Shown here piece after piece: positions 1-8,975 of a stretch of DNA of 39,929 bases. How positions within the stretch are numbered: the stretch's first letter is position 1; each line of letters starts with the position of its first letter. The position numbers and the translations under genes are program-made. Source of the DNA: Gammaproteobacteria bacterium (GTDB lineage: Bacteria > Pseudomonadota > Gammaproteobacteria > Steroidobacterales > GCA-2729495); NCBI GenBank assembly GCA_013001905.1, contig JABDLC010000085.1, positions 1-39,929 on the forward strand, in the 5' to 3' direction. The notes beneath the pieces were generated by a model. The model saw only the letters and a program-made list of their open reading frames with translations, did not search any database and was not told the origin of the DNA.

Positions 1-394
1 TCACCGGGCCCAGCAAATCACGCTCCTCGGAAATCGCATCCTGAAGACTCATACTGTCATTGCGTAGCGGATGCCGGCGGCGCGTTTCGCGATAGCGCTG
101 CAATAACACCTGATCTTCCGCATGCAGGAAAACGATTTCGCAGGTTACGCCCTGATCATGCAGCGTATTCAGAAGTTCGGGCAGTGATTGCAAATCGGCC
201 GCGCGATTGCGCGCGTCAACGCCAACGGCCATGTTGTCATAGAGCGCGTCACGCGCCTCGATGGTTTCCGTGATCAGCCCGCCCAGCAGGGCGGCCGGCA
301 CGTTGTCGATGCAGTAGAAACCGAGATCTTCGAGTACATCCAGCGCGACAGATTTTCCAGAACCTGATAATCCGCTGACAATAATCAGCCGCAT
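1..394 (-). CDS. rapZ: RNase adapter protein RapZ, N-terminal part (cut by window edge)
   Basis: This is a P-loop nucleotide-binding protein that in E. coli binds the small RNA GlmZ and presents it to RNase E, tuning glucosamine-6-phosphate synthase. The frame opens at ATG 394 with MRLIIVSGLSGSGKSVALDV, where GLSGSGKS (about residues 8-15) is the Walker A motif. It continues with the family-typical LEDLGFYCIDNVP segment, GVDARN, and a C-terminal RYRETRRRHPL stretch. Only 131 codons lie in the window. The family is about 280-290 residues, so the C-terminal RNA-binding half is off the left edge. The start lies one base beyond the hpf stop, with no clear ribosome-binding site, which suggests translational coupling. 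ptsN, which lies between hpf and rapZ in E. coli and Pseudomonas, is absent here. Confidence 0.95.
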   Translation of the reverse strand, partial: MRLIIVSGLSGSGKSVALDVLEDLGFYCIDNVPAALLGGLITETIEARDALYDNMAVGVDARNRAADLQSLPELLNTLHDQGVTCEIVFLHAEDQVLLQRYRETRRRHPLRNDSMSLQDAISEERDLLGPV

Positions 395-395
395 A

Positions 396-716
396 TCAGG
401 AGTAGTTGCGCTTGTCGGCTTCGCGTGCGTGGTGGTCGGTAATCTTCTCTTTGTGTTTACGCACCTGGCGATCCAGTTTGTCGGCCAGCGCGTCGATCGC
501 CGCGTACATGTCTTCTTCGACCGAGTGCGCGTGCAGGCTGTTGCCGCTCACGTGAACTGTGGCTTCGGCGCGGTGTTCAAGTTTTTCTACAGTAAGGATG
601 CAGTTGACGTCGGTTACGTTTTCAAAATGACGCTCTATGCGGGTGAGCTTTTCGTTCAGGTAGTCGCGCAGAGCAGGGGTGATTTCAACGTGATGGCCCG
701 AGATATTGACTTGCAT
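396..716 (-). CDS. hpf: Ribosome hibernation promoting factor, short form
   Basis: A 106-residue member of the HPF/RaiA (sigma-54 modulation protein) family, which binds the 30S decoding region and promotes ribosome dimerisation or inactivation in stationary phase. It starts MQVNISGHHVEITPALRDYL, the standard N-terminus. It has the conserved central VEKLEHRAEATVHVSG strand and an EEDMYAAIDALADKLDRQ helix, and ends in a basic tail. The length matches the short form; there is no long-HPF C-terminal dimerisation domain. I chose ATG 716 over an upstream in-frame start at 773 because it matches family starts and has GGGAG about 7 bases upstream. It lies 25 bases after rpoN, as in most gammaproteobacteria, so it is probably co-transcribed with rpoN. 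Confidence 0.96.
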   Translation of the reverse strand: MQVNISGHHVEITPALRDYLNEKLTRIERHFENVTDVNCILTVEKLEHRAEATVHVSGNSLHAHSVEEDMYAAIDALADKLDRQVRKHKEKITDHHAREADKRNYS

Positions 717-741
717 CGTGACTGGCTCCCTTTTGTTAGTG

Positions 742-2157
742 TTAATGATGCGCCGGGCGCGCCCGGCGTTCATTGGAAGGCGCGATATTCATGCCTTCCC
801 TGTATTTTGCCACGGTCCGGCGTGCGACCTTAATTCCTTCGTCCTGCAGCAATTTGACAATTTTGCTGTCGCTCAGCGGTTTCGCCGGGTTTTCCTTACC
901 AATCAAGCGCTTAATGCGTGCCCGTATGGCGGTGCTGGACTGACTGTCGCCGTCTTTGCCCTTGAGCTGGCTGGAGAAAAAGTACCGAAACTCGAAAACG
1001 CCCCGCGGCGTGTGCATAAATTTGTTGGTCGTGACGCGGGAAATGGTCGATTCGTGCATCTGCAACATTTCCGCGATGTCTTTCAGGATCATGGGTTTCA
1101 TGGCTTCCTCGCCATGTTCCAGAAAATCGGTCTGCCGTTCCACGATGGACATCGCAACTTTGAGCAGCGTGTCATGCCGGATTTCGAGGCTGCGGATCAG
1201 CCAGCGTGCCTCCTGCAGTTGTGTGCGCAGCGTGGAGTGTTCGCCATTGCCGCGCAGCAGGTCTGCATAGGCCTGATTCACCTTCAGTTGCGGTGAGCCG
1301 CCGCGGTTGACCTCAACGATCCAGCGACCGTCCTGTTTGCGCACATAGACGTCCGGAATCACGTACTGCGCCGTGCTCGCCTGAATCGTGGAGCCGGGTC
1401 GCGGATGACACGACTTAATCAGGACGATGGCGGTGTCGAGGTCAGCGTCTGAAACGCCGAGTTTGCGGCGCAGTGCGACCAGATCGCCAGCGGCCAGCAA
1501 TTCGAGGTCGTTCTCGGCAATACGGATCGCGATATCCCTCGCACGCTCCGACGGGTCGAACTGCCGCAACTGGATCGCAATGCATTCACCGGGCGAACGC
1601 CCGCCGATGCCCGCCGGATCGAGTTGCTGAACGCGTGCCAGCACGGCTTCGAGCTCGTCGAGTTGCACACCGGTATCAACCGGCATGCTGCTCAGAATGC
1701 TTTCCAGACTTTCGATCAGATAGCCGTCGTCATTGATGTAATCGACCAGCGTCTCGCCTATCGCGGCTTCGCGTGGCGAGAAGTCGTCCATCTGCAGCTG
1801 CCACAGCAGGTGCTCCTGCAATGACTGCCCGCTGGTATCGGGCAAATCAATCTGTGGTAACTGGCCGCCGACCGGCGCGGCTTCTCCCTTGCGGCCCGAG
1901 CCGTAAATATCTTCCCAGTCGCTTGAATCAAAGTCTTCGCCCGCGACAACCTCAGTGGAGTCACTCTCGTTGTCCGACTCTTGTGCGGGCTGCTCAGCAG
2001 GTTCGTCCTGCTCGAGCATCAGGTTGGTTTCCAGGGCTTCCTCAAGCTGCGTATTGAGGTCGAGTACCGGCAACTGCAGCAGGCGGATTGCCTGCTGTAA
2101 CTGGGGTGTCATGGTCAGTGACTGACCAAGTTTTAGCTGCAGCGATAGTTTTGCCAT
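742..2157 (-). CDS. rpoN: RNA polymerase sigma-54 factor
   Basis: A 471-residue sigma-54, the factor that recognises -24/-12 promoters and needs AAA+ activators to open DNA. Region I is the glutamine/leucine-rich N-terminus (QLKLGQSLTMTPQLQQAI, residues about 7-24). An acidic region II follows (about 50-85), then the core-binding domain, and near the C-terminus the helix-turn-helix region and the RpoN box ARRTVAKYRE at residues 445-454. The length is normal (E. coli 477). It sits between lptB and hpf, a classic arrangement, with 23 bases to lptB. It is likely transcribed from upstream in the lpt operon, since no separate promoter is obvious in that short gap. Confidence 0.98.
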   Translation of the reverse strand: MAKLSLQLKLGQSLTMTPQLQQAIRLLQLPVLDLNTQLEEALETNLMLEQDEPAEQPAQESDNESDSTEVVAGEDFDSSDWEDIYGSGRKGEAAPVGGQLPQIDLPDTSGQSLQEHLLWQLQMDDFSPREAAIGETLVDYINDDGYLIESLESILSSMPVDTGVQLDELEAVLARVQQLDPAGIGGRSPGECIAIQLRQFDPSERARDIAIRIAENDLELLAAGDLVALRRKLGVSDADLDTAIVLIKSCHPRPGSTIQASTAQYVIPDVYVRKQDGRWIVEVNRGGSPQLKVNQAYADLLRGNGEHSTLRTQLQEARWLIRSLEIRHDTLLKVAMSIVERQTDFLEHGEEAMKPMILKDIAEMLQMHESTISRVTTNKFMHTPRGVFEFRYFFSSQLKGKDGDSQSSTAIRARIKRLIGKENPAKPLSDSKIVKLLQDEGIKVARRTVAKYREGMNIAPSNERRARPAHH

Positions 2158-2180
2158 GGTCTCGTGCGATGCCCGTGCGG

Positions 2181-2906
2181 TCAGAGCTCGAAGTCTTCGC
2201 CGAGGTAGACCTCCCGCACGTGCTGGTTTTCCAGTATTTCTGCCGGAGCGCCTGAAGCTATAACCGCTCCTTCATTAACGATATATGCACGGGAGCAGAT
2301 TCCAAGGGTCTCCCTCACATTATGGTCGGTTATCAGTACGCCGATATCCCGTTCTGACAGATGCTTGATGATGCGCTGTATGTCGAGAATCGAGATCGGA
2401 TCGACACCCGCGAACGGCTCGTCCAACAGTATAAAGCGTGGCTCGACAGCCAGCGCGCGGGCAATCTCAACGCGGCGGCGTTCGCCGCCGGAGAGCGCGA
2501 TACCCAGGCTGTTGCGGACATGGCCGATATGCAGTTCGTCCAGCAGCTGCTCCAGCAGGCGCTCGCGGTCCGCGCGGGTCAGTTCTTCGCGCGTTTCGAG
2601 TATCGCCATGATGTTCCGCGCAACGGTCAGTTTGCGGAATATTGAAGCTTCCTGCGGCAGGTAGCCGACTCCGTGCCGGGCGCGCATGTACATGGGCAGC
2701 GCAGTGAGGTCTTTGCCATCCAGCATGACGCGACCCTTGTCGGCCTTCACGAGCCCGACCACCATATAGAATGCAGTTGTCTTGCCGGCGCCGTTCGGTC
2801 CCAGCAAGCCTACGACCTCGCCACTGCGCAATTCGAACGATATGTTTTTGACGACTTCCCGGAGCTTGAACGATTTGCTCAGGGTCTCGGCACTCAGAAT
2901 GCTCAC
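2181..2906 (-). CDS. lptB: LPS export ABC transporter ATP-binding protein LptB
   Basis: The cytoplasmic ATPase of the LptB2FGC complex, which extracts LPS from the inner membrane and drives it across the periplasm. It has 241 residues. Walker A GPNGAGKT is at 36-43, the ABC signature LSGGE at 138-142, Walker B FILLDEP at 158-164, and the switch histidine H194 in ITDHN. The AGVDP stretch after Walker B is typical of LptB. Its ATG overlaps the lptA stop by 4 bases (ATGA), so translation is coupled. The permeases LptF and LptG are not in the window and are usually encoded elsewhere. Confidence 0.98.
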   Translation of the reverse strand: MSILSAETLSKSFKLREVVKNISFELRSGEVVGLLGPNGAGKTTAFYMVVGLVKADKGRVMLDGKDLTALPMYMRARHGVGYLPQEASIFRKLTVARNIMAILETREELTRADRERLLEQLLDELHIGHVRNSLGIALSGGERRRVEIARALAVEPRFILLDEPFAGVDPISILDIQRIIKHLSERDIGVLITDHNVRETLGICSRAYIVNEGAVIASGAPAEILENQHVREVYLGEDFEL

Positions 2907-3535
2907 GGGCTCGCGGTTGCTCCTTCTTCGCGGGCGGGTGGCTCGATCAGTATTCTGACCGGGCCGTTATCGCTGGAACCGGCAGTCAGTCTGCCGCGGG
3001 TCAGGTCATAGGTTATCAGGTCGCCGGAGACTTCATTGATTCCGTCGCTAAAGCGCGCCGCGCCGACCAGCTGCAGTGTACCGTTCTGCATGTCATACAT
3101 GATTTCGTTTGCCGCACCGGTGTTAACACGATCGGAGTCGGGTGCGGGTTGAGCAAAACTGGCGGGAGTGCCGGTCAGGGTTGCGCTGAGCAGTTGGTGG
3201 TCGCGGAACCGCAGCCGCGCATCAGCGCATTGCAGCCGGGTCGTATCTGCTTCAACGAGAACGTTGCCTCTGAAATGCCATTCTCCCTGAGCAAAGTCGA
3301 GCTTGTCGGTCTCTACGACATCGGCACGTATGCCCAGATTGCCCTGATCAAGACGCAGGCCGCGAAAGACGAGTCGACTGCTGGCGTAATCGAATTCAGA
3401 GGATTCCGCATCGATAGTGATGGGCATGTCCGGTTGCAGCGCAGGCGCATCCTGAGCGACGACGTTAGCGGCAGCCGCCAGCGTCACGACGAGTGCTGCC
3501 AGCAGGATTCTGGATTCAGGGAATAAATTTGCCAT
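2903..3535 (-). CDS. lptA: LPS transport periplasmic protein LptA
   Basis: The periplasmic bridge protein whose beta-jellyroll (OstA-like) units form the LPS conduit between LptC and LptD. It has 210 residues. A signal peptide covers residues about 1-27, with hydrophobic [20 protein letters not shown] and a likely cleavage after AQ. The [13 protein letters not shown] start of the OstA domain follows, then repeated beta-strands with [16 protein letters not shown]. The frame is open further upstream to 3724, but only ATG 3535 gives a proper signal peptide. It overlaps the lptC 3' end by 20 bases and lptB by 4. No strong ribosome-binding site is visible, consistent with coupling to lptC. The proline-rich tail after the last strand is unremarkable. 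Confidence 0.93.
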   Translation of the reverse strand: MANLFPESRILLAALVVTLAAAANVVAQDAPALQPDMPITIDAESSEFDYASSRLVFRGLRLDQGNLGIRADVVETDKLDFAQGEWHFRGNVLVEADTTRLQCADARLRFRDHQLLSATLTGTPASFAQPAPDSDRVNTGAANEIMYDMQNGTLQLVGAARFSDGINEVSGDLITYDLTRGRLTAGSSDNGPVRILIEPPAREEGATASP

Positions 3536-4079
3536 TAACGTTCGACAGCAGCTTGAGGTTATTGGTTGCGAAGTCGGCTTCCATGCCGGTTGCGTTGAGC
3601 CGGCGCTCTTCAAATAACAGAGTAACCTTTTCATTGGTTCGCGCGAGCATCGTATTCTGATCGATGCTGAGTATTTGTGTACGAATTTCGGTGCGATTCG
3701 GATGGTCCGCGCCTGATATCGCAATGATGTTGCCTTCCAGCACGATCACACTCTCGCCCTGAGGAATGCGCCCGCGATCGGCGCGAACCTTCCAGGGCAG
3801 ACCCTGCGGCGCGCCATAATCCATGCGGATATCGTCCAGTGCGATTTCCTGAGCGTCGTTGCGTTGTTGCGCGCGCCGGGTGGTCATTGAATAGCGCACC
3901 TGTCCGTCAGGCCCGGTGCCGGTCAGCGTTGCGGAGTCCAGATAATAGGCCAACTGCAGTTCGGGTCGTTCCGCGACATCGTCATCTTCGTTGTTCACGT
4001 AGACGACAAAGCTGGTAACCGCGGCGATTGCGCCAAGCAGCAGCAAGACCATCACGGTACGCAAATCAGGCATCGTCAT
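3516..4079 (-). CDS. lptC: LPS export inner-membrane protein LptC
   Basis: A bitopic inner-membrane protein that receives LPS from LptBFG and hands it to LptA. It has 187 residues, with one N-terminal transmembrane helix (about residues 8-27, VMVLLLLGAIAAVTSFVVYV) and a periplasmic jellyroll domain of the same fold as LptA. YYLDSATLTGTGPDGQVRY and the VIVLEGNIIA strand are typical of LptC. It begins 9 bases after kdsC, and its 3' end overlaps lptA. The kdsD-kdsC-lptC-lptA-lptB order matches E. coli and Pseudomonas, which supports the call even though LptC sequences diverge strongly. Confidence 0.94.
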   Translation of the reverse strand: MTMPDLRTVMVLLLLGAIAAVTSFVVYVNNEDDDVAERPELQLAYYLDSATLTGTGPDGQVRYSMTTRRAQQRNDAQEIALDDIRMDYGAPQGLPWKVRADRGRIPQGESVIVLEGNIIAISGADHPNRTEIRTQILSIDQNTMLARTNEKVTLLFEERRLNATGMEADFATNNLKLLSNVNGKFIP

Positions 4080-4088
4080 TACAGTGAC

Positions 4089-4601
4089 TCAGCTGCGCGC
4101 GCTCAGTAACAAATCGCACACTTCGCGCACCGCGCCCCGGCCGCCGTTCCTGGTAGTGCGCCAATCAGCCACGGCGTCCAGGTCAGAATGTGCATCAGCA
4201 ACAGCGATGGCCAGGCCCGCAACGCTCATGCATTCTGCATCCGGCGTGTCATCGCCCACGCAGGCAACAGCGTCTGCAGTAACGCTCAGTTGTTCCAGCA
4301 GGTCATGAAAAACGGCAATTTTGTTGCGAATGCCAAGGTGCACGTGGCGGATTCCCAGATCGGCCGCGCGCTTTTCCACCGGTGTCGACTGACGCCCGGA
4401 AATAATTGCAACCTCTATTCCGGCATCCAGAACACGCCGAATTCCATAACCGTCTTTCACATTGAAGGTTTTGCACTCCCGCCCGTCGGCATCCAGCTGA
4501 ATGCTGCCGTCAGTCAGCACACCGTCAACGTCAAGCACCAGCAGCTGTATTGCGGCAGCTTGCTGGCGAACTCTCTCCGGGTCGGCTTTTGTATCTACCA
4601 C
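4089..4601 (-). CDS. kdsC: 3-deoxy-D-manno-octulosonate 8-phosphate phosphatase
   Basis: Removes phosphate from Kdo-8-phosphate, giving the Kdo sugar that links lipid A to the LPS core. It is a 170-residue C0-type HAD phosphatase without a cap domain. Motif I is LVLDVDGVLTDG with nucleophile D24 and D26, motif II is AIISGRQS, and the later GDDTPDAECM supplies the metal-binding aspartates. An N-terminal extension of about 20 residues is normal for the family. It lies 26 bases after kdsD and 9 before lptC. It could be confused with other small HAD enzymes, but size, motifs and neighbours agree. Confidence 0.96.
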   Translation of the reverse strand: MVDTKADPERVRQQAAAIQLLVLDVDGVLTDGSIQLDADGRECKTFNVKDGYGIRRVLDAGIEVAIISGRQSTPVEKRAADLGIRHVHLGIRNKIAVFHDLLEQLSVTADAVACVGDDTPDAECMSVAGLAIAVADAHSDLDAVADWRTTRNGGRGAVREVCDLLLSARS

Positions 4602-4627
4602 TTGTATATAGGCCTCTGCTTTACTGT

Positions 4628-5611
4628 CTACATGACGCCCGCACGGAACAGATCGTGAATGTTGAGTGCGCCCACCACCTTGTTTTCATCATCAACGACC
4701 AGCAATGCGCTGATCTTGTGTTGCTCAAGAATATGCACCGCTTCGGCCGCCAACATGTCAGGCGTCGCGGTTTTGCCGCCGGTGGTCATGACATCAGCCA
4801 TGCTGACGCCACGAATATCTGAGCCCTGATCCAAAGTTCGCCGCAGATCACCGTCAGTAAACACACCCAGCAGCGTGCCATCGGTCGCGCAAACTCCGGT
4901 CATGCCCAGGCCTTTACCGGTCATCTCCAGCAGGCCGTCTGACAGGCTGGTCTGTTCGCTGACGACGGGTATTTCATCGCCGGTGTGCATGAGATCGGAG
5001 ACTCGCAGCAGGAGTTTGCGCCCCAATGCGCCACCCGGGTGTGACAGCGCAAAATCTTCCGCAGTAAACCCACGGGCCTCCAGCAACGCGACCGCCAGCG
5101 CATCACCCATCGCCAACGCGACGGTCGTGCTGGTCGTGGGCGCGAGGTTCAGCGGGCAGGCTTCTTCACTGATCGACAGGTCGAGCGCAACATCTGATGC
5201 CGCGCCGAGCGTTGAGTCGACCTTGCCCGTCAGTGAAATCAGTTGGACGTCGAGGCGCTTGAGCAGCGGCAAGAGCGTCAAGACTTCGGTGGTCTCGCCG
5301 GAATTCGACAGTGCGATGACCACGTCATCGCGGGTAATCATGCCGAGGTCACCGTGGTTGGCTTCGCCCGGGTGAACAAAGAAGGCCGGGGTGCCGGTGC
5401 TGGCCAGTGTTGCGGCGATCTTGCCGGCGATATGGCCGGATTTGCCCATCCCCGTCACCACAACGCGTCCCGTGCAGTCGAGGCACAGCTGGCAGGCGTG
5501 CGCGAACTCGCTCCCGATGCGCGGCACCAGTTCCTGCAGCGCGCGCGCCTCGATGTCGAGAACGCGGCGCCCGGCAGCACCGAGGTCAGTCGGGGCGGAC
5601 GATTTGGTCAT
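4628..5611 (-). CDS. kdsD: D-arabinose 5-phosphate isomerase
   Basis: Interconverts ribulose 5-phosphate and arabinose 5-phosphate, the first committed step toward Kdo. It has 327 residues. The SIS sugar-isomerase domain spans about 35-170 and includes VVTGMGKSGHIAGKIAATL, FFVHPGEANHGDLGM and ALSNSGETTEVL. Two CBS domains cover about 205-320. KLLLRVSDLMHTGDEIP is the standard linker into the first CBS domain. The length equals that of E. coli KdsD (328). It is the second gene of the minus-strand operon, 13 bases after the yrbG-like gene. Confidence 0.97.
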   Translation of the reverse strand: MTKSSAPTDLGAAGRRVLDIEARALQELVPRIGSEFAHACQLCLDCTGRVVVTGMGKSGHIAGKIAATLASTGTPAFFVHPGEANHGDLGMITRDDVVIALSNSGETTEVLTLLPLLKRLDVQLISLTGKVDSTLGAASDVALDLSISEEACPLNLAPTTSTTVALAMGDALAVALLEARGFTAEDFALSHPGGALGRKLLLRVSDLMHTGDEIPVVSEQTSLSDGLLEMTGKGLGMTGVCATDGTLLGVFTDGDLRRTLDQGSDIRGVSMADVMTTGGKTATPDMLAAEAVHILEQHKISALLVVDDENKVVGALNIHDLFRAGVM

Positions 5612-5624
5612 TGTGCGTCTCTCC

Positions 5625-6593
5625 TCAGAGGCTGCCGGTCAGCAGCAGGATCTGATAACCCACGAAACCGGCCAGCAACAGGAAGCCCGTGCCTCTGCCC
5701 ATGCCCGGTTTACCGAAGGGATTGTACGCCAATCGCAGCAAAGTGAGCGTAAACAACAACATGATGGGGTAGTGCACTGTTAATACCGTGGCATCCACCG
5801 GGCCGGGGCCGGCCAGACCGGCGGCGCCGATCACTGCCAGCAGGTTGAAGACGTTGGAGCCGACCACGTTGCCTATTGCGATGCCTGATTCACCACGCAG
5901 CGCGCTGACCACCGACACCGCGAACTCCGGCAAACTCGTACCGATTGCCACGATCGTGAGACCGATCACCAGGTCAGACACGCCCATCGCGCGGGCCAGG
6001 TTCTCGGCCCCGGTGACCAATAGTTCCGCGCCCAACAGCAGCGTCACGAAGCCTATCAGCAGTGTCGTCACCGCCCGCCAGCGCGGCATTTCAGGCGGTA
6101 ACTCGTGCATTGCTTCCTCTGCCAGCGGATCGTTCGGAGGCAACTCTTTGCCTTTGCGCGCAACCCAGTACAAAAACATTGCGAGTGCTGCGACGAGGGC
6201 GATGCCATCGAAGAAGTCGAGCGAGCCGTCCAGAAACAGCAGCGCACTGCCGATGCTGATGGCGATCAGCAACAGAATTTCGGCGCGCAGTGTGTTGGAG
6301 CCGTTCAGCACCAGCGGCTTGAGCAGCACGGACCCGCCCAGCACCAGCCCGACATTGGCGATGTTCGACCCGAGCGCGTTGCCGACCGCCATACCGGTCA
6401 GGCCGTCGGTCGCCGCTGAGATCGACACCATCACTTCCGGTGCTGAGGTGGCGAATGCCACGACCGTCAGGCCGATGACAACCGGCCTGACGCCGAGCAG
6501 GCGTGCGATCGCGCCGGCGCCGCTGGAAAATCGGTCAGCACCCCAGACTAGCAGTCCGAATCCGGCGAAGGTATACAGCAGGTCAGTAAGCAT
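5625..6593 (-). CDS. yrbG: Calcium/sodium antiporter, CaCA family (YrbG-like)
   Basis: An inner-membrane cation exchanger of the CaCA superfamily with the two inverted alpha-repeats typical of the family. The first is GLTVVAFATSAPEVMVS with GNALGSNIANVGL. The second is GLTIVAIGTSLPEFAVSV with GNVVGSNVFNLLAV. About ten hydrophobic segments are spread over 322 residues, with a hydrophilic loop near the middle (residues about 145-170). ATG 6593 is preferred. An in-frame TTG at 6602 would add only three residues. It is the first gene of the kds-lpt-rpoN operon, as in E. coli, and is transcribed divergently from ibaG. The physiological ion is not proven from sequence. Confidence 0.93.
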   Translation of the reverse strand: MLTDLLYTFAGFGLLVWGADRFSSGAGAIARLLGVRPVVIGLTVVAFATSAPEVMVSISAATDGLTGMAVGNALGSNIANVGLVLGGSVLLKPLVLNGSNTLRAEILLLIAISIGSALLFLDGSLDFFDGIALVAALAMFLYWVARKGKELPPNDPLAEEAMHELPPEMPRWRAVTTLLIGFVTLLLGAELLVTGAENLARAMGVSDLVIGLTIVAIGTSLPEFAVSVVSALRGESGIAIGNVVGSNVFNLLAVIGAAGLAGPGPVDATVLTVHYPIMLLFTLTLLRLAYNPFGKPGMGRGTGFLLLAGFVGYQILLLTGSL

Positions 6594-6624
6594 GGTGGGC
6601 AATCATACCTGCACCACACTGTAC

Positions 6625-6653
6625 TGTAGAGACGCGCGACCATTGTCTCTACA
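6625..6653. promoter_or_regulatory. 9-bp perfect inverted repeat in the divergent yrbG/ibaG promoter region
   Basis: TGTAGAGAC (6625-6633) and its exact complement GTCTCTACA (6645-6653) are separated by 11 bases, giving half-sites 20 bp apart, i.e. about two helical turns. The whole divergent gap is only 70 bp. The right arm overlaps a -10-like TACAAT (6650-6655) facing ibaG. This geometry suits a dimeric repressor operator. A hairpin in a transcript is the other reading. No known regulator is recognised. Confidence 0.5.
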
Positions 6654-6663
6654 ATTCGCCCCT

Positions 6664-6897
6664 ATGAAACCAGCAGACATTGAAAAATTAATCGCAACCG
6701 GTTTGCCCGGTTGTCAGGTGCAGGTGCTGTCCGACGATGACACCCATTTTGAAGCGGTGGTGATCAGCGATGAGTTTGCCGGCAAGCGAGCACTGCAGCG
6801 CCACCAGATGGTTTACAGGACTCTGGGCGATCTGATGGGCGGAGAGATTCATGCGCTGTCGATTCAGGCGCTGACGCCGGAGGAACAGGGCGCCTGA
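6664..6897 (+). CDS. ibaG: BolA-family iron-sulfur/acid-stress protein IbaG (YrbA)
   Basis: A 77-residue BolA-like protein, a partner of monothiol glutaredoxin in iron-sulfur cluster handling. It begins MKPADIEKLIATGLPGCQVQ. It has the class II KH-like BolA fold signature FAGKRALQRHQMVYRTLGDL, with the invariant histidine in RHQMVY, followed by EIHALSIQALTPEE. ATG 6664 is chosen because the open frame further upstream is antisense to yrbG. No Shine-Dalgarno sequence precedes the ATG, and a TACAAT -10-like hexamer ends only 8 bases upstream, so the mRNA may be nearly leaderless. murA follows after 15 bases, the usual ibaG-murA pair. The mlaFEDCB genes that often precede ibaG are missing. Confidence 0.95.
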   Translation: MKPADIEKLIATGLPGCQVQVLSDDDTHFEAVVISDEFAGKRALQRHQMVYRTLGDLMGGEIHALSIQALTPEEQGA

Positions 6898-8169
<1,272 letters not shown>

Positions 8170-8198
8170 CTCTCAGGCGTTTTCGACGGTCGGGGTGG

Positions 8199-8228
8199 TA
8201 GGCAACTCCGACTAGCCGTGTGTATAAT
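8199..8228 (+). promoter_or_regulatory. Predicted sigma-70 promoter for petABC-sspAB
   Basis: A perfect -10 TATAAT (8223-8228) is preceded 18 bp upstream by TAGGCA (8199-8204, 4 of 6 matches to TTGACA). It is the best promoter-like sequence in the 209-bp murA-petA spacer and would give a leader of about 145 bases before petA. The rest of the spacer holds the small reading frame at 8311. No intrinsic terminator for murA is visible. Confidence 0.6.
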
Positions 8229-8310
8229 CCCCGCCCGCCGGGCAACGGTTTGGCGGCTCGGCCTTTCGCAGCCCGATTCCGAATAATTTTTATGACATCC
8301 TGAGCTTCAA

Positions 8311-8382
8311 ATGGCCGGACCGGCGTTGCGTCTGTTCGGGCGGATGAAGTTCAACAACCGATTGACAGGTACAACCCTATGA
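8311..8382 (+). other. Possible 23-codon upstream reading frame overlapping the petA start
   Basis: ATG 8311 opens a 23-residue frame beginning MAGPALRLFG and ending in LTGTTL. Its TGA (8380-8382) overlaps the petA ATG in an ATGA arrangement, the same overlap used by true coupled genes in this window. It has no clear ribosome-binding site and no recognisable product. It may be a coupling leader or chance. Confidence 0.2.
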
Positions 8383-8975
8383 GCGAAGACAGCGGTCTGA
8401 GCCGGCGACGTTTTCTCACCGTAGCGACCGGTATTACCGGTGCTGTGGGTGCAGTCGCTGCTGCCATTCCTTTTCTTTCTTCCTGGCAGCCGAGCGCGCG
8501 CGCACGTGCACTGGGCGCGCCGGTGGAAGTTGATCTGAGTAAACTTGAAATGGGCTCGATGCTGCGTGTTATCTGGCGCGGCAAGCCGGTTTCAATTCTG
8601 CGACGTTCGCCGGAAATGCTGGAACGACTGGCCAACAGCAACGCAGACTTGCGCGACCCGGATTCCGAAGTGGCGGATCAACAGCCGGCCTACGCGGCGA
8701 ACCCGACACGCTCGATTAAGCCGGAGTATCTGGTGGTCGTCAGTAACTGTACGCATTTGGGTTGCGTACCGGTGAATCGCTTCGAAGTGGCGCCGGCGGA
8801 TCTTGGCCCGGACTGGGTAGGTGGTTTTTTCTGCCCCTGTCACGGTTCCAAGTTTGATCTCGCCGGTCGCGTCTACGCAGGCGTTCCGGCACCGACCAAT
8901 CTGGAAGTTCCGCCCTACAGTTTTGTCGGCGACAACACACTATTGATCGGTGTTGATGCGGAGGTGGCAGCGTGA
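8379..8975 (+). CDS. petA: Ubiquinol-cytochrome c reductase iron-sulfur subunit (Rieske)
   Basis: The Rieske 2Fe-2S protein of the cytochrome bc1 complex, which takes one electron from quinol at the Qo site and passes it to cytochrome c1. It has 198 residues. The N-terminus carries a twin-arginine signal/anchor (SRRRFLTVATGITGAVGAV, about residues 8-26). Cluster ligands are C124 and H126 in CTHLGC and C152 and H155 in CPCHGS, with C129 and C154 as the disulfide pair. It is the first gene of petABC and overlaps petB by 4 bases. The ribosome-binding site is weak. Confidence 0.98.
   Translation: MSEDSGLSRRRFLTVATGITGAVGAVAAAIPFLSSWQPSARARALGAPVEVDLSKLEMGSMLRVIWRGKPVSILRRSPEMLERLANSNADLRDPDSEVADQQPAYAANPTRSIKPEYLVVVSNCTHLGCVPVNRFEVAPADLGPDWVGGFFCPCHGSKFDLAGRVYAGVPAPTNLEVPPYSFVGDNTLLIGVDAEVAA

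Noticed and set aside
3536-3724. 63-residue N-terminal extension of LptA
   Set aside because: The added region is lptC read in another frame and would hide the signal peptide. ATG 3535 gives a proper LptA.
5788-6663. Long upstream extension in frame with ibaG
   Set aside because: It is antisense to the yrbG-like gene. IbaG proteins are about 80-90 residues and begin at MKP..IE, matching ATG 6664.
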